Shown: in pieces, positions 17,252 to 26,199 of the stretch | Layout of the letters: every line of letters begins with the position of its first letter | Position numbering within the stretch: position 1 is the first letter of the stretch | Assembly: GCF_002338065.1 (NCBI RefSeq) | Contig: NZ_DDHJ01000007.1 | Span: 4,127-59,309 of the forward strand | DNA length: 55,183 bases | DNA from: Pseudomonas sp. UBA1879 | GTDB lineage: Bacteria; Pseudomonadota; Gammaproteobacteria; Pseudomonadales; Pseudomonadaceae | Reading direction: 5' to 3' | Program-made: the position numbers and the translations under genes | Notes under the pieces: generated by a model | Seen by the model: only the letters and a program-made list of their open reading frames with translations | What the model was told of the DNA's origin: nothing | Database searches by the model: none

Positions 17252-18430
17252 TTACCGCGCCAGTGCCAGTGCCACACCCTGACCGCCACCGATGCACAGG
17301 GTCGCCAGGCCTTTCTTCGCATCGCGCTTGATCATTTCATGCAGCAGCGTCACCAGCACGCGGCAGCCCGACGCTCCGATCGGGTGGCCGATGGCAATCG
17401 CGCCGCCGTTGACGTTGACCTTGTCCATATCCCAACCCAGCTCTTTGCCCACCGACAGCGATTGCGCGGCGAAGGCTTCGTTGGCTTCGATCAAGTCCAG
17501 CTCGTCCAGCGACCAGCCGGCTTTGTCCAGGCAACGGCGAGTCGCGCTGACCGGGCCGATGCCCATGATTGCCGGGTCGACACCGGCGTTGGCGTAAGCC
17601 GCGATGCGCGCCAGCACCGGCAGGCCCAGCGCTTCAGCCTTCTTCGCGCTCATCAGGATCACGGCAGCGGCGCCATCGTTCAGCGACGACGCGTTACCGG
17701 CGGTCACCGTGCCGTCTTTCTTGAAGGCAGGTTTGAGTCTGGCCAGAGATTCGGCCGTGGTGCCTGCACGGGGCTGTTCGTCGGTGGCGAAGGAAACAGG
17801 GTCGCCTTTGCGCTGAGGGATCAGGATCGGGGTGATCTCGTCGACAAAACGCCCGGCTTCGATGGCCGCAGCGGCTTTCTGTTGCGAGGCGGCGGCGAAG
17901 GCGTCTTGTGCCTCACGGCTGATGCCGTATTTTTCCGACAGGTTCTCGGCAGTGATGCCCATGTGGTAGTCGTTGAACGCGTCCCACAGGCCGTCGCTGA
18001 TCATGGTGTCGACCATGGTTGCGTGGCCCATACGCAGACCGGTGCGCGCGCCCGGCATCACGTAGTTGGCCAGACTCATGCTCTCCTGACCGCCGGCGAT
18101 GATCACGTCGGCATCGCCACAACGGATTGCTTGTGTACCCAGGTGAAGCGCTTTAAGGCCCGAGCCGCAGACCTTGTTCAGCGTCATCGCAGGCACGGCG
18201 AACGGCAGTCCGGCCTTGATCGACGCCTGACGCGCCGGGTTCTGGCCAGCGCCAGCCGTCAGCACTTGGCCCATGATCACTTCGTCGACCTGCGCAGGGT
18301 CCAGACCGGTCTGCGCCAGCAACTGACGAATCACCGCCGCCCCCAAATCAACAGCAGGGACATTCGCCAGCGAACCCTGGAAACTGCCGACCGCGGTGCG
18401 GGTGGCGGCAACGATTACGACGTCTTGCAT
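17252..18430 (-). CDS. atoB: Acetyl-CoA acetyltransferase (thiolase)
   Basis: A 392-residue biosynthetic-type thiolase interconverting two acetyl-CoA and acetoacetyl-CoA. The start MQDVVIVAATRT at 18430 has GAGG ten bases upstream; an upstream in-frame start would add 16 unlikely residues. The acyl-enzyme Cys88 lies in NKVCGSGLKAL, the catalytic His in GGAIAIGHPIGASG, and the base Cys in TLCIGGGQG near the C-terminus. No phaB/phaC or acetoacetyl-CoA transferase gene is adjacent, so its exact pathway (ketone-body or fatty-acid breakdown, or ketogenesis) is not shown. Both flanks are REP clusters. Confidence 0.92.
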   Translation of the reverse strand: MQDVVIVAATRTAVGSFQGSLANVPAVDLGAAVIRQLLAQTGLDPAQVDEVIMGQVLTAGAGQNPARQASIKAGLPFAVPAMTLNKVCGSGLKALHLGTQAIRCGDADVIIAGGQESMSLANYVMPGARTGLRMGHATMVDTMISDGLWDAFNDYHMGITAENLSEKYGISREAQDAFAAASQQKAAAAIEAGRFVDEITPILIPQRKGDPVSFATDEQPRAGTTAESLARLKPAFKKDGTVTAGNASSLNDGAAAVILMSAKKAEALGLPVLARIAAYANAGVDPAIMGIGPVSATRRCLDKAGWSLDELDLIEANEAFAAQSLSVGKELGWDMDKVNVNGGAIAIGHPIGASGCRVLVTLLHEMIKRDAKKGLATLCIGGGQGVALALAR

Positions 18431-18599
18431 GGTGCGAATCCTCACAGGTGTGGGTGTTGGGCCCGGACATTGGGACAAGGCTGAAGCAAGCCATTCGTGG
18501 CCGGGTCATCAAGGGGGCACATGGTGGCATGAATGACGGTGGTAATTTAAGCGTTTTCTCGCTTGCGCCACCTTTTCAGCGCGCGCCGTCCCGCGAGCT

Positions 18600-18677
18600 T
18601 CGCACCGGCCGTACGGGCCCCTCGCGAGCAAGCTCACTCCTACAGGGAATGCCATTTAACTGCAGCATTTGGACAAC
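18600..18677. repeat. REP units, TGAGCTTGCT-core type
   Basis: An inverted REP unit (CTCGCGAGCAAGCTCACTCC with a TACAG tail, about 18620-18645) begins a cluster that continues into the tandem duplication at 18678. Together they fill most of the 648-bp gap between the thiolase and the MpaB-like gene. From 18431 to 18600 only an AT-rich stretch, probably the thiolase promoter, was seen. Confidence 0.75.
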
Positions 18678-19030
18678 CTCACGCCTACAGGGAGATGCGA
18701 TCCGCTGTAGGAGTGAGCTTGCTCGCGATCTGGCGCGAAGCGGCAGCAAAGCCCAACGCCGAGTGATGATCGAGGCCCGGCAGTCGCCTGTGGGCGTGAG
18801 CTTGCTCACGATGGCGGACGTCAGGTCATTGGAATGTTTTACATGTACCAGCCCTTTCGTGAGCGAGCTCACGCCTACAGGGAGATGCGATCCGCTGTAG
18901 GAGTGAGCTTGCTCGCGATCTGGCGCGAAGCGGCAGCAAAGCCCAACGCCGAGTGATGATCGAGGCCCGGCAGTCACCTGTGGGCGTGAGGTTGCTCACG
19001 ATGGCGGACGTCAGGTCATTGAAATGTTTT
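18678..19030. repeat. Tandem duplication of a 163-bp REP-containing block
   Basis: Positions 18678-18840 and 18868-19030 are nearly identical, offset by 190 bp. Only three differences were seen by eye (18786/18976, one in the TGAGCTTGCT/TGAGGTTGCT core, and one near the end). Each copy carries two REP units (GTAGGAGTGAGCTTGCTCGC and TGGGCGTGAGCTTGCTCACG). The copies are joined by a 27-bp segment ending in another inverted unit. Confidence 0.9.
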
Positions 19031-19078
19031 GCCTGCCGTTTCAGCGGCAATTCATTCCCACAGGCGCCGATGCTGATC

Positions 19079-19948
19079 TCACACCACCCCCATCCTGCGC
19101 CGCGCCCGATGCACCGAGGCATTGCGCACGGCCCATCTCAGGATCGGGGCGGTGCGGTTGACCCCGACGCGGATCATCTTGCGCTTGAACTCGCCCATCT
19201 GAAGGTCGAACATCCCGCTTGCCCATTCCGGCAGCAGCTCAACCCCGGCCTGCATCATCAGGCTGCCCATCGGTTTGGCCAGTCGGCTCGGCGCGGGGGC
19301 ATTGCGCAGGATGCGAAACACCTCCCGCGCGCGGTCATCACACAGCAGTTGCGGGTGCATTCGTTGCAAGTAAGCGTCGATTTCCGCCGCCGAACGCGGA
19401 ATGTCTCGCGCGCCCAAGCGTTCGGCAACGCGTGCGGTTTCGGCGTAATAGCGGTCCTGATCCTCAAGCGATAGAACGGGATTGAGATAGCGCAGATGCG
19501 CAGCCATGAAACTGCTGACCTCCGCCACATGCACCCACGTCAGCAATTGCGGGTCATCGGCTCTGTACGGGCTGCCATCCGGCGCCGTCCCGCTGATCTG
19601 CGCATGAATGGTCAGCACCCTGTCGATCAGCCAGTTGGCGTCGTGGGTCGAACCGAAGGTCGTGCCGGAAATGAATTGCCCGGTCCTGCGCAGTCGGCCG
19701 AGCAGGTCTTCACGAAAATTGGAATGGTCCCAGACCCCCGCCAGCACGCGAGGGTGGAGCATTTGCAGCATCAATGCGCAGATGCCGCCGATCAGCATGC
19801 TTGGAAAATCGCCATGCACCTGCCAGCACACCGCTTGCGGGCCAAACAGACCGGGGTCGCCTTTGGGGTTTTCCATGTCCAATTGACCCAGGGCCAGGCC
19901 AGTCATGCTCATGACCTGGTTTTCGATGCGGGTGCGGATGAATTCCAT
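19079..19948 (-). CDS. MpaB-family (DUF2236) oxygenase-like protein
   Basis: A 289-residue protein of the DUF2236 / ER-bound oxygenase MpaB / latex-clearing-protein catalytic-domain family. Visible features are the N-terminal PQAVCWQVHGDFPSMLIGGICALMLQMLHPRVLAGVWDHS-type region, the FGSTHDANWLIDRVLTIH helix with a conserved His, and TWVHVAEVSSFMAAHLRY. Family members bind haem b and some cleave C=C bonds, but most bacterial ones have no known substrate. No signal peptide is evident. It is a single gene between REP clusters, which gives no functional hint. Confidence 0.82.
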   Translation of the reverse strand: MEFIRTRIENQVMSMTGLALGQLDMENPKGDPGLFGPQAVCWQVHGDFPSMLIGGICALMLQMLHPRVLAGVWDHSNFREDLLGRLRRTGQFISGTTFGSTHDANWLIDRVLTIHAQISGTAPDGSPYRADDPQLLTWVHVAEVSSFMAAHLRYLNPVLSLEDQDRYYAETARVAERLGARDIPRSAAEIDAYLQRMHPQLLCDDRAREVFRILRNAPAPSRLAKPMGSLMMQAGVELLPEWASGMFDLQMGEFKRKMIRVGVNRTAPILRWAVRNASVHRARRRMGVV

Positions 19949-19981
19949 GGGGTGTCCAATCGAAAGATGAAATGCCGATAC

Positions 19982-20111
19982 CTGTAGGAGCGTGGCTTGT
20001 CCCGCGATCTGCCGGAACGGCAGTCAAACCTGCAACCGGAGTGCACCTGACACAACGCGTGTAGTGGTTTCACGACGGGTTCCCCCAGATCGCAGGACAA
20101 GCCACGCTCCC
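19982..20111. repeat. REP pair, GTGGCTTGTCCC-core type
   Basis: GAGCGTGGCTTGTCCCGCG and its near-perfect inverse (AGATCGCAGGACAAGCCACG, one mismatch) close a loop that contains GTGCACCTGACACAACG. This loop motif is shared with the pair at 17083-17218. The left flank AAATGCCGATACCTGT (19970-19985) recurs before the REP pair at 26098. Confidence 0.9.
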
Positions 20112-20112
20112 T

Positions 20113-22050
20113 TTATCGGTTCAGGCGCTTCTCGATCAACCCTTCGACGACACTCGAATCCGCCAGGGTCGAAATATCCCCCAGGCTGTCGATCTCGTTG
20201 CAGGCGATCTTGCGCAGAATGCGCCGCATGATCTTCCCCGAACGGGTTTTCGGCAACGCCGGGGCCCACTGAATCAACTCCGGTTTGGCGAAGCTGCCAA
20301 TTTCCTTGCTGACCAGCGCCAGCAATTCCTTCTGCAACGCGTTATCCGGTTCGATGCCGGCCATGGTGGTCACGTACGCATAGATCGCCATGCCTTTCAC
20401 GTCATGGGGATACCCCACCACCGCGGCCTCGGCCACGTTGTCATGCAGCACCAGCGCGCTTTCGACCTCCGCAGTGCCAATGCGATGCCCGGAGACGTTG
20501 ATCACGTCGTCGACGCGGCCGGTGATCCAGTAATGCCCGTCCTGATCCCGACGCGCCCCGTCACCCGTGAAGTAATAACCCGGATACGGCTTGAAGTAAG
20601 TCTCCACCATGCGTTGCTGGTCGCCGTACACGCCGCGAATCTGCCCCGGCCAACTGGCCTTGATCGCCAACAGGCCGCTGGTGGCGCCTTCCAGCTCATT
20701 GCCTTTGTCGTCAAGCAACACCGGCTGCACGCCAAACATCGGCTGGGTCGCACAGCCCGGTTTCAGCGGGGTGGTGCTGATCAGCGGGGTGAGCATGGTG
20801 CCGCCGGTCTCGGTCTGCCACCACGTGTCGACGATAGGGCAGCGGTCTTTTCCGACTTTATGGAAATACCATTCCCACGCTTCGGGATTGATGGGCTCAC
20901 CGACCGTGCCAAGAATTCGCAGGCTGTCACGGCTAGTATTCTCAAGCGGTTTCGGCCCCTCACGCATCAGCGCGCGCAACGCCGTAGGAGCGGTGTAGAA
21001 AATGTTGACGTGGTGCTTATCGATCACCTGCCAGAAGCGCGATGAGTCCGGGTAATTGGACACGCCTTCGAAAATCAGCGTGGTGGCGCCGTTGGCCAGG
21101 GGCCCATAGACGATGTAGGTGTGACCGGTGACCCAACCGACGTCGGCGGAGCACCAGAAAATCTCCCCATCGCGGTAGTCGAACACGTGCTGATGCGTCA
21201 TCGCCGCTTGCAGCAGATAGCCGCCAGTGGTGTGCAGCACGCCCTTGGGTTTGCCGGTGCTGCCGGAGGTGTAGAGGATGAACAATGGATCCTCGGCGTC
21301 CATTGGCTCGGGCGGGCAGTCATCGCTGATGCCGTGCAGGGCTTCGTGGTACCAGATGTCGCGCCCTTCGACCCAATCGACCTCGCCCTCGGTGCGCTTG
21401 ACTACCAGCACGGTGCTGACATTCGGACAGCTTCGCAGGGCCTTGTCGACGTTCTGTTTCAGCGGGATGTATTTGCCGCCGCGCACGCCTTCATCCGCCG
21501 TGATCACGGTCTGGCAATCGGCATCGAGGATTCGGTCGCGCAGGGCGTCCGGGGAAAAACCGCCAAACACCACCGAATGAATCGCGCCGATGCGGGTACA
21601 GGCGAGCATTGCGTAAGCCGCTTCCGGAATCATCGGCATGTAGATGCACACCCGATCGCCTTTTTTCACCCCGCGCTGCTTCAGCACATTCGCCAGGCGG
21701 GCGACGTTGTGGTGCAGCTTCTTGTAGGTGATTTCCGCGGACTCTGAAGGGTTGTCGCCCTCCCAAATGATCGCGACCTGGTCGCCACGCTTCTCCAGGT
21801 GGCGGTCGATACAGTTGTAACTGACGTTCAGCGTGCCGCCTTTGAACCACTGCGCGCTGCCGGTCTTGAGATCGGATTGCTGTACCTGGTCCCACGGCGA
21901 GAACCAGTGAAGGAATTTTTTTGCCTGTTCGGCCCAGAAGGCGTCGGGCTGTTCGATGGATTGCCGGTACAGACGCTTGTAGTCATCGGCACTGAGTTGA
22001 GCGGCTTTTCGCGTCGCGTCGGCGTGTGGGAAATCGCTGATATTGAACAT
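20113..22050 (-). CDS. acsA: Acetate--CoA ligase (acetyl-CoA synthetase)
   Basis: A 645-residue AMP-forming acyl-CoA synthetase that activates acetate for growth. The start MFNISDFPHAD at 22050 has a perfect AGGAG eight bases upstream; the longer frame to 22155 lacks this. The core adenylation motif YTSGSTGKPKG is near residue 263, the acetyl-CoA synthetase motif WWQTETGG near 410, the hinge TGDGARRDQDGHYWITGRVDD near 500, and the C-terminal PKTRSGKIMRR Lys (about 605), the usual acetylation control site. It is a single gene. In pseudomonads acs is often under Crc/Hfq control, a likely link to CrcZ in this window, but that was not shown here. Confidence 0.96.
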   Translation of the reverse strand: MFNISDFPHADATRKAAQLSADDYKRLYRQSIEQPDAFWAEQAKKFLHWFSPWDQVQQSDLKTGSAQWFKGGTLNVSYNCIDRHLEKRGDQVAIIWEGDNPSESAEITYKKLHHNVARLANVLKQRGVKKGDRVCIYMPMIPEAAYAMLACTRIGAIHSVVFGGFSPDALRDRILDADCQTVITADEGVRGGKYIPLKQNVDKALRSCPNVSTVLVVKRTEGEVDWVEGRDIWYHEALHGISDDCPPEPMDAEDPLFILYTSGSTGKPKGVLHTTGGYLLQAAMTHQHVFDYRDGEIFWCSADVGWVTGHTYIVYGPLANGATTLIFEGVSNYPDSSRFWQVIDKHHVNIFYTAPTALRALMREGPKPLENTSRDSLRILGTVGEPINPEAWEWYFHKVGKDRCPIVDTWWQTETGGTMLTPLISTTPLKPGCATQPMFGVQPVLLDDKGNELEGATSGLLAIKASWPGQIRGVYGDQQRMVETYFKPYPGYYFTGDGARRDQDGHYWITGRVDDVINVSGHRIGTAEVESALVLHDNVAEAAVVGYPHDVKGMAIYAYVTTMAGIEPDNALQKELLALVSKEIGSFAKPELIQWAPALPKTRSGKIMRRILRKIACNEIDSLGDISTLADSSVVEGLIEKRLNR

Positions 22051-22170
22051 GGCGTCTCCTGTTTTTCTTGTGAGGGTGTGTAGCCACAATAGGACATCAG
22101 AGTCGATTGTGTCGGCGCGGTTCAGACGTGTCGGGTTCAGTTCGGCCAGACGCAATGAACCAAAAACACA

Positions 22171-22203
22171 AAACCCGCCGCCTCTTGCGAGGGAGCGGGT
22201 TTT
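22171..22203 (-). terminator. Intrinsic terminator of pgi
   Basis: AAACCCGC and GCGGGTTT (22171-22178 and 22195-22202) with an inner CCTC/GAGG helix form a hairpin. On the minus strand it is followed by TTTGTGTTTTT. It lies just after the pgi stop and may also act on the opposite strand. Confidence 0.8.
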
Positions 22204-22225
22204 GACGTGTTGCCTTACAACTGAA

Positions 22226-23890
22226 TCAGCCGCGGTGGCGACCGCGGAAGTAGTTGATCAGGCCTTGAGTGGACGCATCTTCGGCCACGCTCTCTTCCGT
22301 GCCAACGAGGCGGCTGTACACGCCCTTGCCCAGTTCCTTGCCCAACTCGACGCCCCATTGGTCGAAGGCGTTGGTGCCCCAGACCACGCTCTGAACGAAG
22401 ACCTTGTGTTCGTACATCGCGACCAGCGCACCCAAACGACGCGGGCTGATGCGCTCGACGACGATGGTGTTGCTGGGACGGTTGCCGGGGATGACCTTGT
22501 GCGGCGCGACCCGCTGCACTTCTTCTTCGGGCATGCCCTTGGCGCGTAGCTCGGCTTCGGCTTCAGCACGGGTCTTGCCCTGCATCAGCGCCTGGCTCTG
22601 CGACAGGCAGTTGGCGTACAGCCACTGATGGTGATCGGAGACCGGGTTGAAGCTGACGATCGGCACGATGAAGTCCGCCGGAATCAGCAGGGTGCCCTGG
22701 TGCAGCAACTGGTGATACGCATGCTGACCATTGGCCCCCACGCCACCCCAGATCACAGGCCCGGTGTCGATATTCACCGGCACGCCGTCCTGGCGAACGC
22801 TCTTGCCGTTGGACTCCATGTCCAGTTGTTGCAAGTGTTTGGTGATGTTGCGCAGGTAGTGGTCGTACGGCAGGATCGCGTGGCTCTGCGCGCCCCAGAA
22901 GTTGCCGTACCACACCCCCAAGAGGCCCAGCAGCACGGGCATGTTCTGTTCGAAAGACGCGTTCTGGAAGTGCTGGTCCATGGTGTACGCACCGGACAGC
23001 AGCTCCTTGAAGTTGGACATGCCGATGGCCAGCGCGATCGGCAAACCAATGGCCGACCACAGCGAGTAACGACCGCCCACCCAGTCCCACATTGGGAAGA
23101 TGTTCTCTTCGCGAATGCCGAACGCTACAGCCGCAGCGTTGTTGCTCGACACGGCGATGAAGTGGCGATGCAGCTCGGCCTCAGAACCGCCTTGGGCCAG
23201 GTACCAGGCGCGGGCTGCGGTGGCATTCTTCAAGGTTTCGAGGGTGGTGAAGGTTTTCGACGACACGATGAACAGCGTCGTTTCAGCGCGCAGTTTGCTG
23301 GTCAGCTCGTGCAGTTCAGTGCCGTCGATGTTCGCCAGGTAATGGCAGCGAACGCCTTTTTGCGCGTAGGACAACAGCGCTTCGGAGACCAGCTCCGGGC
23401 CCAGGAACGAGCCGCCGATGCCGATGTTGACGATGTCAGTGATCGGTTTTTCGGTGTAGCCACGCCACAGGCCGTCGTGGATGCGCCCCACCAGATCAGT
23501 CATCTGGTTCAGCACTTTGTGCACTTCCGGCATCACGTTGACACCGTTGACCTGCAGCTTGTCGCCGACCGGGCGACGCAGCGCTGTGTGCAAAGCCGGA
23601 CGACCTTCTGAAGCATTCACCAACTCGCCGTCGTATTGCGCTTTGATCGCGTCTTTCAGGCCCACTTCATTGGCCAGATTGACCAACAGCTGACGCGTTT
23701 CGGAAGTGATCAGGTTTTTCGAGTAGTCGAGAAACAGCCCGCTGCTGCTGAGGGTGAATTCGTCGAAACGCTTCGGGTCTTCGTTGAACGCATCACGCAT
23801 GCTGAAGTTCTGCATCGCTTTGCGGTGATCGGTGAGCGCCTGCCAGGCGGGCAGGGTGGTGACGTCATGAGGGGTGCGGTAGTACGCCAT
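22226..23890 (-). CDS. pgi: Glucose-6-phosphate isomerase
   Basis: A 554-residue cytosolic enzyme interconverting glucose-6-phosphate and fructose-6-phosphate. It is full length for the bacterial PGI family. The phosphate/sugar-binding region NIGIGGSFLGPELVSEAL (about residues 155-172), the SKTFTTLET loop (about 210), DWVGGRYSLWSAIGLP (about 268-283) and QWGVELGKELGKGV near the C-terminus are all present. The start has AAGGA ten bases upstream. Pseudomonads use it mainly in gluconeogenesis and the cyclic Entner-Doudoroff route. It is a single transcription unit with its own terminator. The 298-bp gap upstream of it, to panC, shows no recognised feature. Confidence 0.97.
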   Translation of the reverse strand: MAYYRTPHDVTTLPAWQALTDHRKAMQNFSMRDAFNEDPKRFDEFTLSSSGLFLDYSKNLITSETRQLLVNLANEVGLKDAIKAQYDGELVNASEGRPALHTALRRPVGDKLQVNGVNVMPEVHKVLNQMTDLVGRIHDGLWRGYTEKPITDIVNIGIGGSFLGPELVSEALLSYAQKGVRCHYLANIDGTELHELTSKLRAETTLFIVSSKTFTTLETLKNATAARAWYLAQGGSEAELHRHFIAVSSNNAAAVAFGIREENIFPMWDWVGGRYSLWSAIGLPIALAIGMSNFKELLSGAYTMDQHFQNASFEQNMPVLLGLLGVWYGNFWGAQSHAILPYDHYLRNITKHLQQLDMESNGKSVRQDGVPVNIDTGPVIWGGVGANGQHAYHQLLHQGTLLIPADFIVPIVSFNPVSDHHQWLYANCLSQSQALMQGKTRAEAEAELRAKGMPEEEVQRVAPHKVIPGNRPSNTIVVERISPRRLGALVAMYEHKVFVQSVVWGTNAFDQWGVELGKELGKGVYSRLVGTEESVAEDASTQGLINYFRGRHRG

Positions 23891-24188
23891 CGCTGCGGGT
23901 TTCCTTGTACTTGAACTGCCTTTTGGACATTGAAAAGCCAGGGGCGGGTCGAATGCATGCGTTCTCCGAAGCCTAATGCCCGGACGCGCCGATGTCTGCG
24001 CCTCGCTTTACCTTTGCTCGGTACTTTTTCTCACAAGGTAGTGCCGCCCCAGTGGGGCGACCTGTACCGGTATGGCATTGCGGGTGTGGCTAAGTTCATT
24101 GCCCGCTGCCAGATAGAGCCTGCGCGGGCTGAAGTTTCATCAAGCGTTCCGGGACTGAGCATAGTTGCGAATCCCGAGACCATCGCCT

Positions 24189-25043
24189 TTAAGGCACTTT
24201 GCTCAAATGCAGATTGTCGATCAGGCGCGTCTTACCCAGAAATGCGGCACCCAGCACCACGAGATCCTGATCCTCCGCTGCCGCGGGGCGCAGTGTGACG
24301 GCCTGGCGAATCTCAAGGTAGTCCAGACGGAAGCCGGCGTCTTCCAGCGCTTTCTTGCCATCGGCGAGTAACCGTTCGTGGTCTTGCTCGCCCGCGAGGA
24401 GGGCGTCGCCGATCTGCTTGAGGACACGGTACAGCGTCGGGGCGGTGGCGCGCTGTGCTTCGGTCAGGTAGCCGTTGCGCGAAGACAGCGCCAGGCCATC
24501 AGCGGCGCGAACCGTGGGCTCGCCAATGATCTGGATCGGCATGTTCAGGTCACGCACCAAGGCGTTGACCACGGCCAGTTGCTGAAAGTCTTTCTGGCCG
24601 AAGATTGCGATGTCGGGCTGCGCCATGTTGAACAGTTTGCTGACCACCGTAGACACACCGTCGAAGTGGCCCGGGCGACTGCCGCCACACAGGCCTTCGG
24701 AGACCACGGGCACGCGGACGATGGTTTGATCGGCCATGCCGTGGGGGTACATTTCTTCGACCGTTGGCGTGAACAGCAGATGGCAACCGGCTTGCAGCAG
24801 CTTCTCCTGATCGGCCGCGAGAGTGCGCGGGTAAGTGGCCAGGTCTTCGTTGGGGCCGAACTGCAGCGGGTTGACGAAAATGCTCGCGACCACGAAGTCC
24901 GCCCGCTGGGCGGCTTTGGTGACCAGCGCAGTGTGGCCGCTGTGCAAGTTGCCCATGGTCGGGACCAGCGCGATGCGTTTGCCTTCACTGCGGGCGCGTG
25001 CCACGGCGGCGCGCAGTTCACGCACGGTTTTTACAGTGTTCAT
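24189..25043 (-). CDS. panC: Pantothenate synthetase
   Basis: A 284-residue enzyme condensing pantoate and beta-alanine with ATP, the last step of vitamin B5 synthesis. Motifs include PTMGNLHSGHTALV (ATP-binding HxGH, about residues 28-41), FVNPLQFGPNEDL, GQKDFQQL (about 150) and the KMSKS-like LALSSRNGYL (about 185). The ATG (25043-25041) overlaps the panB stop codon by 4 bases (ATGA), so translation is probably coupled. The longer reading frame upstream belongs to the panB shadow and was rejected. Confidence 0.96.
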   Translation of the reverse strand: MNTVKTVRELRAAVARARSEGKRIALVPTMGNLHSGHTALVTKAAQRADFVVASIFVNPLQFGPNEDLATYPRTLAADQEKLLQAGCHLLFTPTVEEMYPHGMADQTIVRVPVVSEGLCGGSRPGHFDGVSTVVSKLFNMAQPDIAIFGQKDFQQLAVVNALVRDLNMPIQIIGEPTVRAADGLALSSRNGYLTEAQRATAPTLYRVLKQIGDALLAGEQDHERLLADGKKALEDAGFRLDYLEIRQAVTLRPAAAEDQDLVVLGAAFLGKTRLIDNLHLSKVP

Positions 25044-25840
25044 GCCGAAAATCCGTGTTCTGGGGCCGGAAAGCTGACGTTTTTGACAGCGCTGACGTAC
25101 GCGGCGATGGCCGATTGAATGTCGGGCTGACCGAGCATGAAGTTCCTCACGAACTTCGGCACGCGACCGCTGATGGACAGGCCAAGCATGTCGTGCAGCA
25201 CCAGCACCTGGCCGTCGACCGCGCTGCCCGCGCCAATCCCGATGACCGGAATCTTCACGGCCTGCGTGATTTCCTGCGCCAGCTCGCTCGGAACGCATTC
25301 CAGCAACAGCATGGCGGCACCGGCCTGTTCCAACGCGATGGCGTCGGCACGAATCTGCCGTGCTTGCGCCTCCTGACGACCCTGCACTTTATAGCCGCCC
25401 AGGACGTTGACGGTCTGCGGCGTCAGGCCCATGTGCGCACACACTGGAATGCCCCGTTCGGCCAACACACGAATGGAGTCGGCCAACCAGCCCGCGCCTT
25501 CGATCTTGAGCATGTGCGCCCCGGCCTGCATGAGCATCGCACTGTTGGCGAACAGTTGTTCCGGGGTGGCGTAGGACATGAACGGCAAATCGGCGAGGAT
25601 CATGGCGCCCTGATTGCCCCGTTTGACGCTGGCCACGTGATAGGCCATCTCGGCGGTAGTGACGGGGAGGGTGCTGTCATGACCCTGCAAGACCATGCCC
25701 AGCGAGTCGCCCACCAGCAAAATTTCAACGCCCGACTGAGACGCCGCATGGGCGAAAGTCGCGTCGTAAGCCGTGAGCATGGTGATTTTTTCACCCTTCT
25801 GCTTCAGGCCCAGCAAGGACGTCACGGTGATATCTGGCAT
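25040..25840 (-). CDS. panB: 3-methyl-2-oxobutanoate hydroxymethyltransferase
   Basis: A 266-residue enzyme making ketopantoate from alpha-ketoisovalerate and methylene-THF. The Mg-binding VGDSLGMVLQGHDSTLPVT motif (about residues 42-60), MLKIEGA and the PVIGIGAGSAVDGQVLVLHD motif are present. GAGGA precedes the ATG by nine bases. It is coupled to panC. Upstream on the same strand are folK and pcnB, the usual Pseudomonas order, although a 359-bp gap with a REP pair separates panB from folK and may weaken co-transcription. Confidence 0.96.
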   Translation of the reverse strand: MPDITVTSLLGLKQKGEKITMLTAYDATFAHAASQSGVEILLVGDSLGMVLQGHDSTLPVTTAEMAYHVASVKRGNQGAMILADLPFMSYATPEQLFANSAMLMQAGAHMLKIEGAGWLADSIRVLAERGIPVCAHMGLTPQTVNVLGGYKVQGRQEAQARQIRADAIALEQAGAAMLLLECVPSELAQEITQAVKIPVIGIGAGSAVDGQVLVLHDMLGLSISGRVPKFVRNFMLGQPDIQSAIAAYVSAVKNVSFPAPEHGFSA

Positions 25841-26021
25841 GTAAAAAGTCCTCGTTCAGGCGCGGTGAATACTACGGCGAGCAACGCGTGATTCATTCTG
25901 CAAACGCAGGCACATCGTCGTTTCGCGATGTTTGAAAAGACCTGTCTGGCACCTGGCAAGCCGGTCGTCCGGCTTTGGGACGCTTATCTTCGTGAGGAGG
26001 GGGCGGGAAGTCAATTCCAGG

Positions 26022-26051
26022 TGTTACCGGGTGGCGCGGGGATGTTACCGG
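26022..26051. promoter_or_regulatory. Directly repeated TGTTACCGG, 21 bp apart
   Basis: TGTTACCGG occurs at 26022-26030 and 26043-26051, an offset of 21 bp or two helical turns, about 185-210 bp upstream of panB. It resembles the TGTTAC half-site of the operator near crcZ, but is direct and not inverted. Function unknown. Confidence 0.25.
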
Positions 26052-26097
26052 AGGGAAACGGCTGATGGGCCTGAGTGGTGAAAATGCCGATACCTGT

Positions 26098-26183
26098 GTA
26101 GGAGCGCGCTTGCCCGCGATTGCAGTGCGTCAGTGCCATTACAGCGTCTGACACACCGCATTCGCGGGCAAGCGCGCTCCTAC
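26098..26183. repeat. REP pair, GCGCTTGCC-core type
   Basis: GTAGGAGCGCGCTTGCCCGC and its inverse (GCGGGCAAGCGCGCTCCTAC) bracket a ~40-bp loop in the folK-panB gap. The left flank AAATGCCGATACCTGT is shared with the REP pair near 19982. The rest of the 359-bp gap holds only the TGTTACCGG repeats. Confidence 0.9.
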
Positions 26184-26199
26184 TGCTCGTATCTGTGCT

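Noticed and set aside
18678..19030. CRISPR-like array in the repeat cluster
   Set aside because: Only two long copies, inverted REP units inside, no regular short spacers and no cas genes.
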